Below, in pieces: positions 43,694-54,975 of a stretch of DNA of 64,000 nt. A program made the position numbers and the translations under genes. The stretch comes from Bradyrhizobium sp. CCGUVB4N. Its GTDB lineage: Bacteria > Pseudomonadota > Alphaproteobacteria > Rhizobiales > Xanthobacteraceae. The stretch covers positions 992,001 to 1,056,000 of the forward strand of contig NZ_JANADP010000001.1 in the NCBI RefSeq assembly GCF_024199945.1. The letters run 5' to 3'. Position 1 is the stretch's first letter. Each line of letters begins with the position of its first letter. Under the pieces are notes generated by a model. It did no database searches. It was given only the letters and a program-made list of their open reading frames with translations, and was not told the origin of the DNA.

Positions 43694-44389
43694 CTACTCC
43701 TCCTCTTCCTCGTGCTTCTTGCCGCCGAGGGTCTTGAGCTTGGCGAACACGGCGTCGACGTTGAGGTCGTCGCTCGACTTCTCGGACGGTTCGTACTCGT
43801 CCTTCTTGGTGGTCTCGGACGCCGGCAGCAGGGTGGCGCCGCCATAGGCCGCGTCGATCGGCTTCTCCTTCGCCGCGCGCGCCACTTCGAAATCGAGCTC
43901 GATCTGCGAGCAGAGGCCGAGGGTGACCGGGTCGATCGGGGTCAGCTGCGAGGTGTTCCAGTGGGTGCGGTCGCGGACGCTGGCGATCGTGCTCTTGGTG
44001 GTGCCGACCAGGCGCATGACCTGGGCGTCCTTGAGCTCCGGATGGCTGCGCAGCAGCCAGAGGATGGCGCTGGGGCGCTCGTGGCGGCGCGACACCGGGG
44101 TGTAGCGCGGGCCCTTGCGCTTGGGCTGGGGCGGCAGCACCACCTTGCTCTCCTGGAGGCGGAGCCGGTAGTCCTGGTTCCTCTCGCCCTTCTCGATCTC
44201 CTCGCGGGTCAGCTGGCCGTTCGAAATCGGGTCCATGCCCTTGATGCCCTGCGCGGCGTCACCGTCGGCGATCGCGCGTACCTCGAGGGGGTGCATCTTG
44301 GTGAAATCGGCGACCTGGTCGAAGGTCAGCGCGGTGTTGTCGAGCAGCCAGACGGCGGTCGCCTTGGGCATCAGAGGTGCGTTGCTCAT
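43694..44389 (-). CDS. trcR: Cell cycle transcriptional regulator TrcR (DUF1013)
   Basis: The 231-aa protein matches DUF1013, annotated as TrcR in alphaproteobacteria. It has an N-terminal helix-turn-helix-like region (ATAVWLLDNTALTFDQVADF, MHPLEVRAIADGD) and a second one (AILWLLRSHPELKDAQVMRL, GTTKSTIASVRDRTHW), and ends in an acidic tail (KHEEEEE). AAGGAG lies 7 bases before the ATG. It is divergent from ispH and has a candidate promoter at 44468-44496. Confidence 0.88.
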   Translation of the reverse strand: MSNAPLMPKATAVWLLDNTALTFDQVADFTKMHPLEVRAIADGDAAQGIKGMDPISNGQLTREEIEKGERNQDYRLRLQESKVVLPPQPKRKGPRYTPVSRRHERPSAILWLLRSHPELKDAQVMRLVGTTKSTIASVRDRTHWNTSQLTPIDPVTLGLCSQIELDFEVARAAKEKPIDAAYGGATLLPASETTKKDEYEPSEKSSDDLNVDAVFAKLKTLGGKKHEEEEE

Positions 44390-44467
44390 GGCAAATCTCC
44401 TTTGTGCTTCGCCCACCCCTCTGGAGGCGAAACCGGTGGTCATCAGCGATGACAGGGAATTCGCGCT

Positions 44468-44496
44468 ATATAAGCCCGGAGGGGGTAGCCACGCAA
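44468..44496 (-). promoter_or_regulatory. Candidate promoter of trcR
   Basis: On the minus strand, TTGCGT (44496-44491) and TTATAT (44473-44468) are 17 bases apart, which fits a housekeeping sigma-70 promoter. It lies about 79 bases upstream of the trcR ATG. On the plus strand a TTGACA at 44519-44524 points to ispH, but no good -10 box follows at 16-18 bases. Confidence 0.4.
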
Positions 44497-44654
44497 TGGT
44501 TCTGCTATAGATAGTGCCTTGACAGCGCCCGAAAGGGGGCCCAATTCCCTCTCAAGTCGCTATAACGTCCAAGCCGACCGTTTTAGGCCCTTTTCCATCC
44601 ATCGACCGTCCCCCGCCAGAAGGCGAATGGGTGATTCGGTCCCGAGATCGCTCA

Positions 44655-45623
44655 ATGTCAGCCAAACCAGACCTCAAGATCGTGCTTTGTTCTCCCCGCG
44701 GCTTCTGCGCCGGGGTGGTCCGGGCGATCGACACCGTGGAACGGGCGCTCGATAAATACGGCGCCCCCGTCTATGTTCGCCATGAGATTGTGCACAACAA
44801 ATACGTCGTCGACGGGTTGAAAAAGAAGGGCGCCATCTTCGTCGAGGAGCTGGCGGAGATCCCGGAAAATACCACCGCGCCGGTGGTGTTCTCGGCCCAT
44901 GGCGTGCCGAAGTCGGTTCCGGCCGATGCCACGTCCCGCAATCTGTTTTCGCTCGACGCGACCTGTCCGCTGGTGACCAAGGTGCACCGCGAGGCCGCGA
45001 TCCACTTCAAGCGCGGCCGCGAGATCTTCCTGATCGGCCATTCGCATCATCCCGAAGTGGTCGGCACGCTCGGCCAGTTGCCGGTCGGCGCCGTCACCCT
45101 GATCGAGACCGCCGAGGACGCCAAGACCATCTCGCCGAAGGATCCGAACAACCTCGCCTTCGTGACCCAGACCACGCTGTCGATCGACGACACCGCGGAG
45201 ATCGTGGCGCTGCTCAAGGAGCGCTTCCCGAACATCAACGGGCCGCACAAGGAAGACATTTGCTACGCCACCACCAACCGCCAGCTCGCGGTGAAGAAGG
45301 TGGCGCCGGTGGTCGACGCGCTCATCGTGGTCGGCGCCCCCAATTCGTCGAACTCGCAGCGCCTGCGTGAGGTCGCCGAACGCGAAGGCTGCAGGATCGC
45401 GGTGCTGGCGCAGCGCGCCGCCGACATCGACTGGGACAAGTTCGGCAACATCGCGAGCCTCGGTATCACCGCGGGTGCGTCGGCGCCGGAAGTGATCGTC
45501 GAGGAGATCATGGACGCATTCGCCGAGCGCTACACGCTGCATGTGGAGACGGTCTCGGCCGCGGAAGAGAACGAGTTCTTCCCGTTGCCGCGCCAGGTGC
45601 GCCCCGAAGCCGCCGCCGAGTAG
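44655..45623 (+). CDS. ispH: 4-hydroxy-3-methylbut-2-enyl diphosphate reductase
   Basis: The 322-aa enzyme makes IPP and DMAPP in the last step of the MEP isoprenoid pathway. The three iron-sulfur cysteines are C18 in [10 protein letters not shown]104 in DATCPLVTK and C203 in [10 protein letters not shown]; the substrate-binding HEIVHNK and [10 protein letters not shown] segments are present. ATG at 44655 was chosen over an upstream ATG at 44631 because the family starts close to the first cysteine. It precedes thrB by 6 bases and rnhA follows, an arrangement common in Rhizobiales. Confidence 0.96.
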   Translation: MSAKPDLKIVLCSPRGFCAGVVRAIDTVERALDKYGAPVYVRHEIVHNKYVVDGLKKKGAIFVEELAEIPENTTAPVVFSAHGVPKSVPADATSRNLFSLDATCPLVTKVHREAAIHFKRGREIFLIGHSHHPEVVGTLGQLPVGAVTLIETAEDAKTISPKDPNNLAFVTQTTLSIDDTAEIVALLKERFPNINGPHKEDICYATTNRQLAVKKVAPVVDALIVVGAPNSSNSQRLREVAEREGCRIAVLAQRAADIDWDKFGNIASLGITAGASAPEVIVEEIMDAFAERYTLHVETVSAAEENEFFPLPRQVRPEAAAE

Positions 45624-45629
45624 ACCTTT

Positions 45630-46613
45630 ATGGCGGTCTACACCGACGTTGCCGCCGACGAGCTTGCGGATTTCCTGAGGCAATACGATCTCGGCGAGTT
45701 GCTCTCCTACAAGGGCATCGCCGAGGGCGTCGAGAACACCAACTTCCTGCTGCACACCAGCAAGGGCTCGTTCATCCTCACGCTCTATGAGAAGCGCGTG
45801 GCGAAGAACGACCTGCCGTTCTTCCTCGCACTGATGACGCATCTCGCCGAGCACGGCGTCAGCTGCCCGCTGCCGGTGAAGGCGAAAGACGGCGAGGCGC
45901 TGCACGAGCTGCAGGGACGGCCGGCTGCGATCATCACCTTTCTCGAAGGCATCTGGCCGCGCAAACCGAACGCGACCCATTGCGCCGGCGTCGGCGAGGG
46001 GCTGGCGAAGATGCATCTGGCCGGCGCCAATTTTGCGATCAAGCGTGCCAACGCGCTGTCCGTCGCGGGCTGGCGGCCGCTGTTCGATGCCGCCGCGCAC
46101 CGTGCCGACGAGGTGCAGCCGGGCCTGCATGCGTTCCTCGCGACCGAGCTCGATTATCTCTCGGGTGGCGTCTGGCCGACCAATCTGCCCGAGGGCGTGA
46201 TCCACGCCGACCTCTTCAACGACAACGTCTTCTTCCTCGGCGACAAGCTCTCGGGCATCATCGACTTCACCTTCGCCTGCAACGACATGCTGGCCTATGA
46301 CGTCGCGATCTGCCTGAACGCCTGGTGTTTCGAGCCGGATCATTCCTTCAACGTCACCAAGGCGCGCGCCTTCCTCAACGCCTATGGCCGTGTGCGAAAG
46401 CTGTCCGAGGCGGAAGAGGCTGCGCTGCCGCTGCTGGCGCGTGGCGCTGCGATCCGCTTCCTGCTGACGCGGCTGGTCGACTGGCTCAACGTGCCGCCGG
46501 GCGCGCTGGTGAAGCCGAAGGATCCGCTGGAGTATTTTCGCAAGCTGCGCTTCCACCAGAGCGTCTCCAGTGCGCGCGACTATGGGCTGATGCCGTCAGG
46601 ATTGGTCGCGTGA
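45630..46613 (+). CDS. thrB: Homoserine kinase, APH-fold type
   Basis: The 327-aa protein belongs to the ThrB2/APH-like homoserine kinases, with start [25 protein letters not shown], and catalytic loop [14 protein letters not shown] followed by [11 protein letters not shown]. It phosphorylates homoserine in threonine synthesis. It starts 6 bases after ispH and overlaps rnhA by 4 bases (GTGA). Confidence 0.93.
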   Translation: MAVYTDVAADELADFLRQYDLGELLSYKGIAEGVENTNFLLHTSKGSFILTLYEKRVAKNDLPFFLALMTHLAEHGVSCPLPVKAKDGEALHELQGRPAAIITFLEGIWPRKPNATHCAGVGEGLAKMHLAGANFAIKRANALSVAGWRPLFDAAAHRADEVQPGLHAFLATELDYLSGGVWPTNLPEGVIHADLFNDNVFFLGDKLSGIIDFTFACNDMLAYDVAICLNAWCFEPDHSFNVTKARAFLNAYGRVRKLSEAEEAALPLLARGAAIRFLLTRLVDWLNVPPGALVKPKDPLEYFRKLRFHQSVSSARDYGLMPSGLVA

Positions 46614-47056
46614 GCGAGCGTCCCGTTGTCACGATCTATACCGACGGCGCCTGCTCGGGAAATCCCGGGCCCGGCGGCTGGGGCGCGATCCTGAAGTTCG
46701 GCGACAAGGAAAAAGAGCTGAACGGCGGCGAGCGCCACACCACCAACAACCAGATGGAATTGATGGCGGCGATCTCCGCGCTCGAGGCGCTGAAGAAGCC
46801 GTGCAGCGTCGATCTCTACACCGACAGCCAATATGTCCGGCAAGGCATCACCGGCTGGATCCATGGCTGGAAGCGCAACGGCTGGCGCACCGCCGACAAG
46901 AAGCCGGTCAAGAACGTCGAGCTATGGCAGCGCCTCGATGCCGCGCTGAAGGCGCATGAGGTGCGCTGGCACTGGGTGAAAGGCCACGCCGGGCATCCGG
47001 AGAACGAGCGGGCGGACCAGCTCGCGCGCGACGGGATCGTGAAGGCGAGGACGTAA
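46610..47056 (+). CDS. rnhA: Ribonuclease HI
   Basis: The 148-aa enzyme degrades RNA in RNA-DNA hybrids. Active-site residues are D12 in [17 protein letters not shown]50 in NNQMEL, D72 in YTDSQYV and D136 in NERADQLA. The GTG start overlaps the thrB stop in GTGA. Length and motifs are normal for the family. Confidence 0.95.
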   Translation: MSERPVVTIYTDGACSGNPGPGGWGAILKFGDKEKELNGGERHTTNNQMELMAAISALEALKKPCSVDLYTDSQYVRQGITGWIHGWKRNGWRTADKKPVKNVELWQRLDAALKAHEVRWHWVKGHAGHPENERADQLARDGIVKART

Positions 47057-47100
47057 GCGCGGGTGGCGGAGTAGGGCGCGCTGTTGGCGCTGTGGCCCAA

Positions 47101-47206
47101 CTGTCATCGCCCGGCTTGACCGGGCGATCCAGTATTCCAGAGACAATTGTGATTGAGCCGAGACGCCTCGGCGTACTGGATGCCCCGCCTTCGCGGGGCA
47201 TGACAG
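47101..47206. repeat. Two-hairpin intergenic repeat
   Basis: Outer arms ctgtcat and atgacag enclose two hairpins, cgcccgg-cttga-ccgggcg and gccccgc-cttc-gcggggc, and an inner gagccgagacgcctcggc stem. It lies between the convergent rnhA and peroxiredoxin genes. Confidence 0.7.
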
Positions 47207-47229
47207 TGTCTCTTGCCGCTAAGAGATGC

Positions 47230-47715
47230 TCAGAGCTGCCCCAGCAGCGTATCGCCGCCGGAGACCTCGACCTTGCCGGGCATGGCTTCGAGGTTCAGCT
47301 TCTTGACCACGCCGTCCTCGACCAGCATCGAGTAGCGCTTGGAGCGGATGCCGAGGCCGTTGCCGGAGGCATCGAGCTCCATGCCGATCGCCTTGGCGAA
47401 GTCGGCATTGCCGTCGGCGAGGAAGATCGCCTCGTCGCGCTGGTCGGTGTCGCGCTTCCAGGCGTTCATGACGAAGGCGTCGTTGACGGAGACGATCGCG
47501 ATGGTGTCGACGCCCTTGTCCTTCATGGCATAGGCGTTGAGGAAGATGCTCGGCAGATGCATCTTGTGGCAGGTGCCGGTGTAGGCGCCGGGCACCGCGA
47601 ACAGCGCCACCTTCTTGCCCTTGAAGATATCGTCGGTGGTCTTCACCTGCGGGCCTTCCGCCGTCATCACGCGGAATTTCGCCTCGGGCAGCTTGTCGCC
47701 AGTCTGGATCGCCAT
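47230..47715 (-). CDS. Peroxiredoxin, Prx5-like, one cysteine
   Basis: The 161-aa protein has the Prx5-type active site PGAYTGTCHKMHLPSF-like, with peroxidatic C49. No other cysteine is present, so it works as a 1-Cys enzyme that needs an external thiol for recycling. It reduces peroxides in the cytoplasm. ATG at 47715 (MAIQTGDKLPEAKF) was preferred to a longer frame. Confidence 0.9.
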   Translation of the reverse strand: MAIQTGDKLPEAKFRVMTAEGPQVKTTDDIFKGKKVALFAVPGAYTGTCHKMHLPSIFLNAYAMKDKGVDTIAIVSVNDAFVMNAWKRDTDQRDEAIFLADGNADFAKAIGMELDASGNGLGIRSKRYSMLVEDGVVKKLNLEAMPGKVEVSGGDTLLGQL

Positions 47716-47823
47716 CGTCAGTCTCCCTGAAAATCGGTCCCGCTTTGTAGACCGTGCGGCCGGGAGGCACAATATTGCCAGCGCGGGAAGCAGTAAGGGC
47801 CTCAGCCCTTCACCGTTATGTCA

Positions 47824-48378
47824 TCAGCCGGCAAAACCGCCGCCGTCGAGGAAAGCCTGTTCGTCAGCCGTGGTTTCGCGGCCGAGGACATTGTTGCGGT
47901 GAGGGAAGCGACCGAACCGGCGGATGATCTCGGTGTGCTCTGCGGCCGATTTCTGGCTCTCTTTGTTGTCGGTCCCGCGAAACAGCGAGACGCAATGCTC
48001 CTGGTCGCCGAGATGCTCGGAATGCATCAGCGGCATATAGAGGAATTCGAGCAGGGCAGGATCGACCCTGCCTCCGGCGCCCCTTTCGATGGCGCGCCGG
48101 GCAATGTCGAGCGCCAGCGCGTCGCTGGAAAAGGCCGCTTGCGTACCGCGAAACATATTGCGGGGAAACTGGTCGAGCACGATGAGGAGCGCCAGCGTGC
48201 CCTCATCGCTGGCCTCCCAGGACGCCAGCCGGCCGGCAGCGGCCTGTTCCCACACACTGAGATAGCGACGCCTGACCTCGGCGTCGAAAGCGTCGTTGCG
48301 CTTGTACCAGGCGTCGCGACCGGCCTCGCGCCAGAAGGCGAGAATGCCGGCTGGCGCCACGTGAGAGATCTCTGACAT
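47824..48378 (-). CDS. DUF924 family protein
   Basis: The 184-aa protein matches DUF924: ILAFWREAGRDAWYKRNDAFD near the start, LLIVLDQFPRNMFRGT in the centre and FLYMPLMHSEHLGDQE. The family is helical and TPR-like; its function is unknown. It lies 14 bases after the acyl-CoA ligase gene on the same strand and is probably co-transcribed with it. Confidence 0.85.
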   Translation of the reverse strand: MSEISHVAPAGILAFWREAGRDAWYKRNDAFDAEVRRRYLSVWEQAAAGRLASWEASDEGTLALLIVLDQFPRNMFRGTQAAFSSDALALDIARRAIERGAGGRVDPALLEFLYMPLMHSEHLGDQEHCVSLFRGTDNKESQKSAAEHTEIIRRFGRFPHRNNVLGRETTADEQAFLDGGGFAG

Positions 48379-48392
48379 CAGCAAAAGACGGC

Positions 48393-50078
48393 TTACGCCG
48401 CCTGGGCCTTCTTCTCGTCGCGCAGCTCGCGGCGCAGGATCTTGCCGACATTGGTCTTGGGCAGGTCGGCACGGAATTCGATCTGCTTCGGTACCTTGTA
48501 GCCGGTGAGCTGCTCGCGGCAGAACTTGATGACGTCCTCCGCCGTGAGGTTCGGGTCCTTCTTCACCACGAAGGCCTTCACCGCTTCGCCGGACCCGCTG
48601 TCGGGAACGCCGATCACGGCGCATTCCAGCACGCCCGGATGGCTCGCGATCACTTCCTCGATCTCGTTCGGATAGACGTTGAAGCCGGAGACCAGGATCA
48701 TGTCCTTCTTGCGGTCGACGATCTTGGTAAAACCCTTCTCGTCCATCACGCCGATGTCGCCGGTGCGGAAATAGCCGTCCGCAGTCATGACCTTCGCGGT
48801 CTCCTCCGGCCTGTTCCAGTAGCCCGACATCACCTGCGGGCCCTTGGCGCAGATCTCGCCGGGCTGGCCGAGCGGGACTTCGTTGCCGTCGTCGTCGCGG
48901 ATCGAGATCCAGGTCGAGGGCACGGGAATGCCGATCGATCCGGAGAATTCGGTCGTGGTCGCGGGATTGCATGTCAGCGTCGGCGAAGTCTCGGACAGGC
49001 CGTAGCCCTCGGCGATGAAGCAGCCGGTCACGTTTTTCCACTGCTCGGCCACCGGGCGCTGCACCGCCATGCCGCCGCCGTTCGATATTTTCAGCTTGGA
49101 GAAGTCGAGCTTCTTGAAATCAGGATGATGCATCAGGCCGTTGTAGAGCGTGTTGACGGCCGGGAAGCTGTTGACCTGGTATTTTGCGAGCTCCTTGACG
49201 AAGCCCGCGATGTCGCGCGGGTTGGGGATCAGGAGATTGCAGCCGCCGGCGCGCACCGCGAGCAGGTAGCAGGCCGTCAGTGCGAAGATGTGATAGAGCG
49301 GCAGCGCGCAGACGATCATCAGCTGCTCGACATGCGGCGGCGCATTGAGTGCCGGCTGCAGCCAGGCGTCGTTCTGCAGCACGTTGGCGACGATGTTGCG
49401 GTGAAGCAGCGTGGCGCCCTTGGAAACGCCGGTGGTGCCGCCGGTATATTGCAGGAAGGCGACGTCGCCGGGCGACAGCTTCGGCTTGTTGAAGGTCTGG
49501 CCACGTCCGGCCGACAGCGCGTCGTTGAACGAGACCGCGCCCGGCAGCGACCAGGCCGGCACCATCTTCTTGACGCGGCGGACGACGACATTGACGATCA
49601 CGCCCTTGAAGCCGAGCAGATCGCCCATGCTGGCGACGATGACGTGCTTGACCGGCGTCTTCGCGACCACCTGCTCGACGGTGTGCGCAAAGTTCTCCAG
49701 CACGATGATCGCTTCGGCGCCGGAATCCTTGAGCTGATGCTCGAGCTCGCGCGGGGTGTAGAGCGGATTGACGTTGACGACGGCAAAACCGGCGCGCAGC
49801 ACCGCGGCGGTGGCGACCGGATATTGCAGCACGTTCGGCATCATGATCGCGACGCGCGCGCCGCGCTGCAGACCGCGACCCTGCAGATAAGCGGCGAGCG
49901 CCAGCGACATCTGGTCGAGGTCGCGATAGCTGATCGCCTTGTCCATGCAGATGAACGCCTTGCGGTCGGCGAACTTGGTGAAGCTCTCCTCCAAGAGGTC
50001 GACCAGCGATGCGTATTGCGTCGGCTCGATATCAGCGGGCACGCCGGGCGGATATTGCTTGAGCCAGATGCGCTCCAT
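48393..50078 (-). CDS. fadD: Long-chain fatty acid-CoA ligase
   Basis: The 561-aa AMP-forming ligase carries the P-loop [12 protein letters not shown] (about 211-222), the GYGLSETSP motif and the hinge [21 protein letters not shown]; the catalytic Lys is in [10 protein letters not shown]. The FadD-type signature of long-chain ligases fits the last hinge segment. It activates fatty acids for beta-oxidation or lipid synthesis. GGGGAG lies 6 bases before the ATG. The DUF924 gene follows. Confidence 0.9.
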   Translation of the reverse strand: MERIWLKQYPPGVPADIEPTQYASLVDLLEESFTKFADRKAFICMDKAISYRDLDQMSLALAAYLQGRGLQRGARVAIMMPNVLQYPVATAAVLRAGFAVVNVNPLYTPRELEHQLKDSGAEAIIVLENFAHTVEQVVAKTPVKHVIVASMGDLLGFKGVIVNVVVRRVKKMVPAWSLPGAVSFNDALSAGRGQTFNKPKLSPGDVAFLQYTGGTTGVSKGATLLHRNIVANVLQNDAWLQPALNAPPHVEQLMIVCALPLYHIFALTACYLLAVRAGGCNLLIPNPRDIAGFVKELAKYQVNSFPAVNTLYNGLMHHPDFKKLDFSKLKISNGGGMAVQRPVAEQWKNVTGCFIAEGYGLSETSPTLTCNPATTTEFSGSIGIPVPSTWISIRDDDGNEVPLGQPGEICAKGPQVMSGYWNRPEETAKVMTADGYFRTGDIGVMDEKGFTKIVDRKKDMILVSGFNVYPNEIEEVIASHPGVLECAVIGVPDSGSGEAVKAFVVKKDPNLTAEDVIKFCREQLTGYKVPKQIEFRADLPKTNVGKILRRELRDEKKAQAA

Positions 50079-50274
50079 GGAAACTCCCCTCTCTTATACC
50101 AGAGCCCGTTGTGTCTCGGGCTTGCCTCATTGCCGGCAGTATCGAGCCTGCCGGAACGGCTGGCAAGCGGTCGAGGCTTAGGGCAAAGGCCGGAGAGTGG
50201 CTACTGGAATCGTCGCAAGTCGCTGCCGCATGTGCGAAGTGCGGCTCGCGCGTCAACGGGACTGCAGTGTTAAC

Positions 50275-51702
50275 CTAGCTGTTGTTGGGCGCGGGCTTCG
50301 GCTTGGTGGCCGCCTTGGGCTTGGCGGGCTTTGGGGCCTGATCGCCGCTCGCCGCCGGCTTATCCGCAGGCTTGGCCGCGGCGTGCTTGCTTGCCGTCGG
50401 CTTTGCCGCGGTCTTGGCATCCGTCTTGGCAGCCGCGTCAGGCTTGGCGGCCGCCGGTTTCGCCGCGGCCGTTTTGGCATCGCTGCCGGTGTCGGGCTTC
50501 TTGGCGATACGCGACTTCTTGCCACGCGCCTTCGGCGGGGTCTGCTGATCGCTGTCGGCCGCGACCGCCGCGACCAGGGCCGCGCCGGTGCGGGTCGGGC
50601 CGGTGTAGACCACCACGGGCTCTGCAGCTTCCGGGGCCGAGGCCATCAGCTCGGACGCCTTCATCAGCGGCGGCTGGAGGCCGGCGGTGAAGAACGTCAC
50701 CGGGGCGGCGCCGCCGGTTAAGGAGCCGCTGCCGGTGCCGTTGGTCGCGATCAGCGCATCGTCGTCGTCACTGGCCGGCCGCTTGCGGTGACCGCCGCAC
50801 ATCTCCTCGCGCAGGTTCGGCGGCGAGGCGTCGACAGGCACGAGGTTCTCGACGGTGCCGAGCGAGGGTCGCAGCCACGACAGATTGTCCTGGCTGAAGC
50901 CGCGCTCCAGCAACTGCGCCGCCTTCACCGCGCGCGCGGTGCCGGAATTGGCGCCGAGCACCACCGCGATCAGGCGGCGGCCGTTGCGCGTCGCGGAGGC
51001 CACGAGGTTGTAGCCGGAGGCGCAGATGAAGCCGGTCTTGAAACCGTCGGCACCGGGATAGCGGCCGATCAGCTTGTTGAAATTGCCGGTGACGCGCTTG
51101 CCGAAGCGGATCGCCGGAATGTGCACGAAGTACTCGTATTCCGGCAGGTCGCGCAGGAACGAGCGGGCGAGAATGCCGAGGTCGCGGGCCGAGGTGACGT
51201 GTCCGTCCGCAGGCAGGCCGTTCGGATTGACGTAGTTCGTCTGCGTCATACCGAGCTTCTTCGCGGTGTCGTTCATCATCACGGAGAAGCCGTCGATCGA
51301 GCCGCCGAGGCCTTCGGCGAGCACCACGGCCATGTCGTTCGCCGACTTGACCATCATCATCTTCAGCGCGTTGTCGACGGTGAGCTGTGTTCCCGGACGG
51401 AGGCCCATCTTCGAGGGCGACTGCGAGGCGGCCGTCGGCGACACCGTCAGCAGCGTGTCCAGCGTGATCTTGCCGTCCTTCACCGCCTTCAACGTCACAT
51501 AGGCGGTCATGATCTTGGTGACGGAGGCCGGATACCAGGGGATCGTGGCGTTGTCCGCCTGCAGCACCTTGCCGGTGTCGGCTTCGATCAGAAGCAGCGC
51601 CTCTGCGTTTGCGATGCGCGGTGCGAGCAGCGCGCCGACTGCGAGAGCCGCGGCGAACAGGTTGAACAGGGGCTTGCGAAGCAGCGGGCGAAAGGCGTGC
51701 AC
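50275..51702 (-). CDS. D-alanyl-D-alanine carboxypeptidase with Ala/Lys/Pro tail
   Basis: The 475-aa protein has a signal peptide (cleavage near ANA-EA, 33) and the penicillin-binding motifs SVTK (nucleophile S60), SAN (120-122) and KTG (222-224). It trims the pentapeptide of peptidoglycan in the periplasm, as DacA-type enzymes do. From about residue 385 the protein runs into a 90-residue tail rich in Ala, Lys and Pro (AAKPAAAKPDAAAKTDAKTA), which may bind the anionic wall or envelope. The usual C-terminal amphipathic anchor is not evident. GTG start. Confidence 0.88.
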   Translation of the reverse strand: MHAFRPLLRKPLFNLFAAALAVGALLAPRIANAEALLLIEADTGKVLQADNATIPWYPASVTKIMTAYVTLKAVKDGKITLDTLLTVSPTAASQSPSKMGLRPGTQLTVDNALKMMMVKSANDMAVVLAEGLGGSIDGFSVMMNDTAKKLGMTQTNYVNPNGLPADGHVTSARDLGILARSFLRDLPEYEYFVHIPAIRFGKRVTGNFNKLIGRYPGADGFKTGFICASGYNLVASATRNGRRLIAVVLGANSGTARAVKAAQLLERGFSQDNLSWLRPSLGTVENLVPVDASPPNLREEMCGGHRKRPASDDDDALIATNGTGSGSLTGGAAPVTFFTAGLQPPLMKASELMASAPEAAEPVVVYTGPTRTGAALVAAVAADSDQQTPPKARGKKSRIAKKPDTGSDAKTAAAKPAAAKPDAAAKTDAKTAAKPTASKHAAAKPADKPAASGDQAPKPAKPKAATKPKPAPNNS

Positions 51703-51891
51703 TATCCGATTCCGGTCCTTGGAGATCCGCCGGTTCCGGTCTGGATCTCGTGATCTCTGTTCGGTTCTGAAATCCAGCGCCGCCGCTCGCGGCAGCGCAA
51801 ACCTATACCGGCTCTTGCGTCGAGAATAGGGGCTTCGGCCGGGTATTCCGCAACGAAATAGGCCGAATTTCGACGGTGCTGCGGGGACTAG

Positions 51892-53685
51892 CTAAGGGGA
51901 TTTGGCGGCAGAGGCCGCGGCCTCGGCGGCAACGCCAGCCTTTGCATGTTCCTGCACCATGAACTGGGCCTTGGCGAGCTCGGCAAAATGGCCGCCTTTG
52001 GCCACGAGTTCATCGAAAGTTCCGCTTTCGATCACCCGGCCGTTCTGGAACACCAGGATCCGCGTGGCATTGCGGATGGTGGAGAGACGGTGGGCGATCA
52101 CGAAGGTGGTGCGGCCCTTCATCACTTCATCGAGAGCAGCGTTCACCTTGGCCTCGGTGACCGCATCGAGCGCGCTGGTCGCCTCGTCCAGGATCAGGAT
52201 CGGCGGGTCCTTCAGCAGCGCCCGGGCGATCGACAGCCGTTGCCGCTCGCCGCCGGACAGCATGCGGCCACGCTCGCCGGCGTTGGTCTCGAAGCCGCCG
52301 CTGCGTTCGATGAATTCGATCGCCTGCGCGCGCTCGGCGGCCTTGCGCATCTCGGCCTCGGTGGCGTCAGGCTTGCCGACGCGCAGATTCTCGGCGATCG
52401 AGCGGTTGAACAGCAGCGCTTCCTGGAACACGACTCCGATGTTCCGCCGCAGCGATGTCAGCGTGACGCCGCGCACGTCCATGCCGTCGATCCTGATGAT
52501 TCCGGATTGCGGATCGAAGGCGCGATGCAAGAGCGCAATCGCGGTCGATTTGCCGGCGCCGGTCGGGCCGACCAGCGCGATGGTCTGGCCGGGCAGCGCG
52601 GTGAAGGAGAGATCCTCGATCGCCGGCCGCTTGCCGTCATAGGAGAAGGTGACGTCGTTGAACTCGACGAGGCCGGAGAGGCGCCCCGCATCGATCGCGT
52701 CGGGCCGGTCGTGCACCGCGGGCACGGCATCGAGCACGTTGAAGAACTCGCGCAGGCGCGGCGCTTCCATGAACACGTTGTTGATGAAGCTCACGACCTG
52801 CTCGAGCTTCTGGATCAGCAGCGTCGCGAAGCTCACGAACATCACGATCTCGCCGACCGAGGTGAGGCCCTGGTCGTGCAGGGCGATGCCGAGCGTGAAG
52901 ATCGCGAGCACGGTGATGGTGGTGGAGGCGCGCGTGATCACGGTGACGAGCGCCCACCATGACAGCACCGGCATCTGCGCCGCGAGCAGCTGGTCGGCGA
53001 CCGAGCGCAACCCCTGCACCTCGGACTCGACGCGCACAAAGCTCTGCACCAGCGCGACGTTGCCGAGCGCGTCGGAGGCGCGCGCGGACAGCTCGCTATA
53101 CTGCTCCTCGACCGCCATCTGCATGCCGAAGGTCTTGCGCACCACGAAGGTGGTCAGCGCGGTGAAGACGACGCAGAGCACGAACAGCAGGATCGCCAGC
53201 CGCCAGTTCAGGTACAGCGACAGCGGCAGCAGCACCACCACCGACAGGATGGCGGCAAAGTGCTCGCGGAAGAAGCCGAGCCAGAGCCGCCACAGCGCGT
53301 CCGTGCCGTTGAGCATCACCTTCATCAGCCGGCCCGAATGCGTGCCGGAATGGAACGTCAGCGGCAGTTGCAGGATGTGCTCGAAATAGCTGGTCAGCAC
53401 CGCCTGGCGCTGGCGGTGGGAGAGACGGTCGGCCTGCAAGGCCACCAGCGCGCTGCAGGCGATGGTGAACAATCCGAACGCGACCCATGCCATCAGGAAT
53501 GGCCAGGCCGAGTTCGAGCCCGCCACCGTCTTGCCGGAGAGCACATCGACGATCCGGCCGAACAGCACCGGCTCGGCGAATTGTGAACCCGCCAGCAGGA
53601 GGTTGGCGAACGCCAGCAGCCAGCCAAGGCGCGCCTCCTTGCCGAGCAGCTCGAGAACGCGGGTGTAGAGACGGAGGATGGGCAT
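51892..53685 (-). CDS. ndvA: Cyclic beta-1,2-glucan ABC exporter
   Basis: The 597-aa half-transporter fuses six membrane helices (1-320) to an ATPase domain with Walker [10 protein letters not shown], signature LSGGERQR and Walker [13 protein letters not shown]. Its start [20 protein letters not shown] and [16 protein letters not shown] fit NdvA/ChvA, which exports cyclic beta-1,2-glucan to the periplasm and is needed for normal legume nodulation or plant infection in relatives. Bradyrhizobium makes beta-1,3/1,6-glucans as well, so the substrate should be checked. It works as a homodimer. Confidence 0.85.
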   Translation of the reverse strand: MPILRLYTRVLELLGKEARLGWLLAFANLLLAGSQFAEPVLFGRIVDVLSGKTVAGSNSAWPFLMAWVAFGLFTIACSALVALQADRLSHRQRQAVLTSYFEHILQLPLTFHSGTHSGRLMKVMLNGTDALWRLWLGFFREHFAAILSVVVLLPLSLYLNWRLAILLFVLCVVFTALTTFVVRKTFGMQMAVEEQYSELSARASDALGNVALVQSFVRVESEVQGLRSVADQLLAAQMPVLSWWALVTVITRASTTITVLAIFTLGIALHDQGLTSVGEIVMFVSFATLLIQKLEQVVSFINNVFMEAPRLREFFNVLDAVPAVHDRPDAIDAGRLSGLVEFNDVTFSYDGKRPAIEDLSFTALPGQTIALVGPTGAGKSTAIALLHRAFDPQSGIIRIDGMDVRGVTLTSLRRNIGVVFQEALLFNRSIAENLRVGKPDATEAEMRKAAERAQAIEFIERSGGFETNAGERGRMLSGGERQRLSIARALLKDPPILILDEATSALDAVTEAKVNAALDEVMKGRTTFVIAHRLSTIRNATRILVFQNGRVIESGTFDELVAKGGHFAELAKAQFMVQEHAKAGVAAEAAASAAKSP

Positions 53686-53770
53686 GCGGGCGAAGAACTC
53701 GGGCGGGTCAGGGAGCCGATATTCTAAGCAGGGATTGCCCGCGAGATACAGCAGAAGCTGCCGGTTTTGC

Positions 53771-54811
53771 TCAATTGATGAGCCGGCTTTCGACCGGCGG
53801 CAGGAACCGGTCGTCGAAGATGTCGCCCGCCGCCGGACGCTTGCGGAATCTGAAATCTTCCGCGATCTGGTCGATCGCGCGTTCCAGGCGTGCCGGGTCG
53901 ACGCCGCCGAGGCCGTTACGCCGGACCTCGTCGGTCAGGATGTTGTCGGCGAGCACCGTGCGCAGGCGCGCGAGCTCGAGGTCGCGGTCGCCGTCGTCGA
54001 TGCGGCCGGCCGCCTCGTCCGCCGCGCGCGCCGGCTCCTTCGCAGTTGCGTTGATGCCCGCGATCAGCGCGCGGACAAAACCTTTCACCGCATCCGGCTT
54101 CGCCGCAGCGAAGGCGGGATTGGCGACGACCGCAAAACCGTAGGCCTCGCAGCCATAGTCGGCATAACGCAGCACGGCGAGGTCGTCGGCCGGCACGCCG
54201 CGGTCGCGCAAATTCACCGCCGAGAGATAGGAGAAGCCGGCGACGGCGTCGACCTGTCCCGCCGAAAGCACCGGCTCGCGCACCGCTGCGCTCATCTTGA
54301 AGAATTTCACGCGCGAGACGTCGATGCCGTTCTGCCGGGCCAGCGCCGGCCACAGCCGGATCGACAGATCACTGTCGGCGACGCCGATGGTCTTGCCGTC
54401 GAGATCGGAGAGCAGATGGATGCCGCGGCTCTTGCGGGCGACGATCGCGTAAGGCGCGCGGTTGAACAGCACGAACACCGCCTTGACCGTCGGCGCGTCG
54501 GCCTTGTCGCGAAAGCGAATGAGCTCGTTGATGTCGACGAGCGCGAGCTCGCTATCGCCTTTCGCAACGCGCGCAAGTGCCTCCGGCGAGCCGGCCGCGC
54601 TGTTGAAGGAGACGTTGAGGTGCTCGGCGCCGAACTGGCCGTCCTTCGCGGCCATGAAGAACGGCGCCATGCTCGCATCGACCGGTCGGTCGAAGGTGAG
54701 GTGGATTGCCACAGACGGCGCGGCGCTCTCGGTCGCATGGACGTCGCGTGCGGCAAGCACGAGCGAGAGGACCAACAGGACGTGAGAGACGATCGTCTTG
54801 ATTCCAACCAT
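53771..54811 (-). CDS. ABC transporter substrate-binding protein, NMT1/THI5-like
   Basis: The 346-aa protein has a signal peptide (about 1-27, VHATES) and the NMT1-like layout: [26 protein letters not shown], then [16 protein letters not shown] and [15 protein letters not shown]. The family binds thiamine precursors, nitrate, taurine or aromatic sulfonates in the periplasm. No permease or ATPase gene adjoins it, so partners are encoded elsewhere. It lies downstream of the leader region at 54925 but in the opposite direction. Confidence 0.8.
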   Translation of the reverse strand: MVGIKTIVSHVLLVLSLVLAARDVHATESAAPSVAIHLTFDRPVDASMAPFFMAAKDGQFGAEHLNVSFNSAAGSPEALARVAKGDSELALVDINELIRFRDKADAPTVKAVFVLFNRAPYAIVARKSRGIHLLSDLDGKTIGVADSDLSIRLWPALARQNGIDVSRVKFFKMSAAVREPVLSAGQVDAVAGFSYLSAVNLRDRGVPADDLAVLRYADYGCEAYGFAVVANPAFAAAKPDAVKGFVRALIAGINATAKEPARAADEAAGRIDDGDRDLELARLRTVLADNILTDEVRRNGLGGVDPARLERAIDQIAEDFRFRKRPAAGDIFDDRFLPPVESRLIN

Positions 54812-54924
54812 CGGTCGCGCCGGTTCCGCATTGTTGTGGTTTCGTGACGCTCGCAGCGCCGGCCGCGGACAACTCTGATCGCCTCAACCTGAACGGTAGA
54901 TGAGCGGTGGTTGCGTCATGATCA

Positions 54925-54975
54925 CGCAGCCCCATTCATCTCCCGTTCGGGTTGGGGAACCCAACATGGGCTGCG
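54925..54975 (+). promoter_or_regulatory. Structured leader region
   Basis: The arms cgcagccc (54925-54932) and gggctgcg (54968-54975) can pair and enclose a perfect inner hairpin gttggg-gaa-cccaac (54951-54965) and a small cccgttcggg stem. It lies 63 bases before the start codon of the Gly/Tyr-rich protein gene and so may form in its 5' leader. It could equally fold on the other strand. A regulatory role is inferred only. Confidence 0.4.
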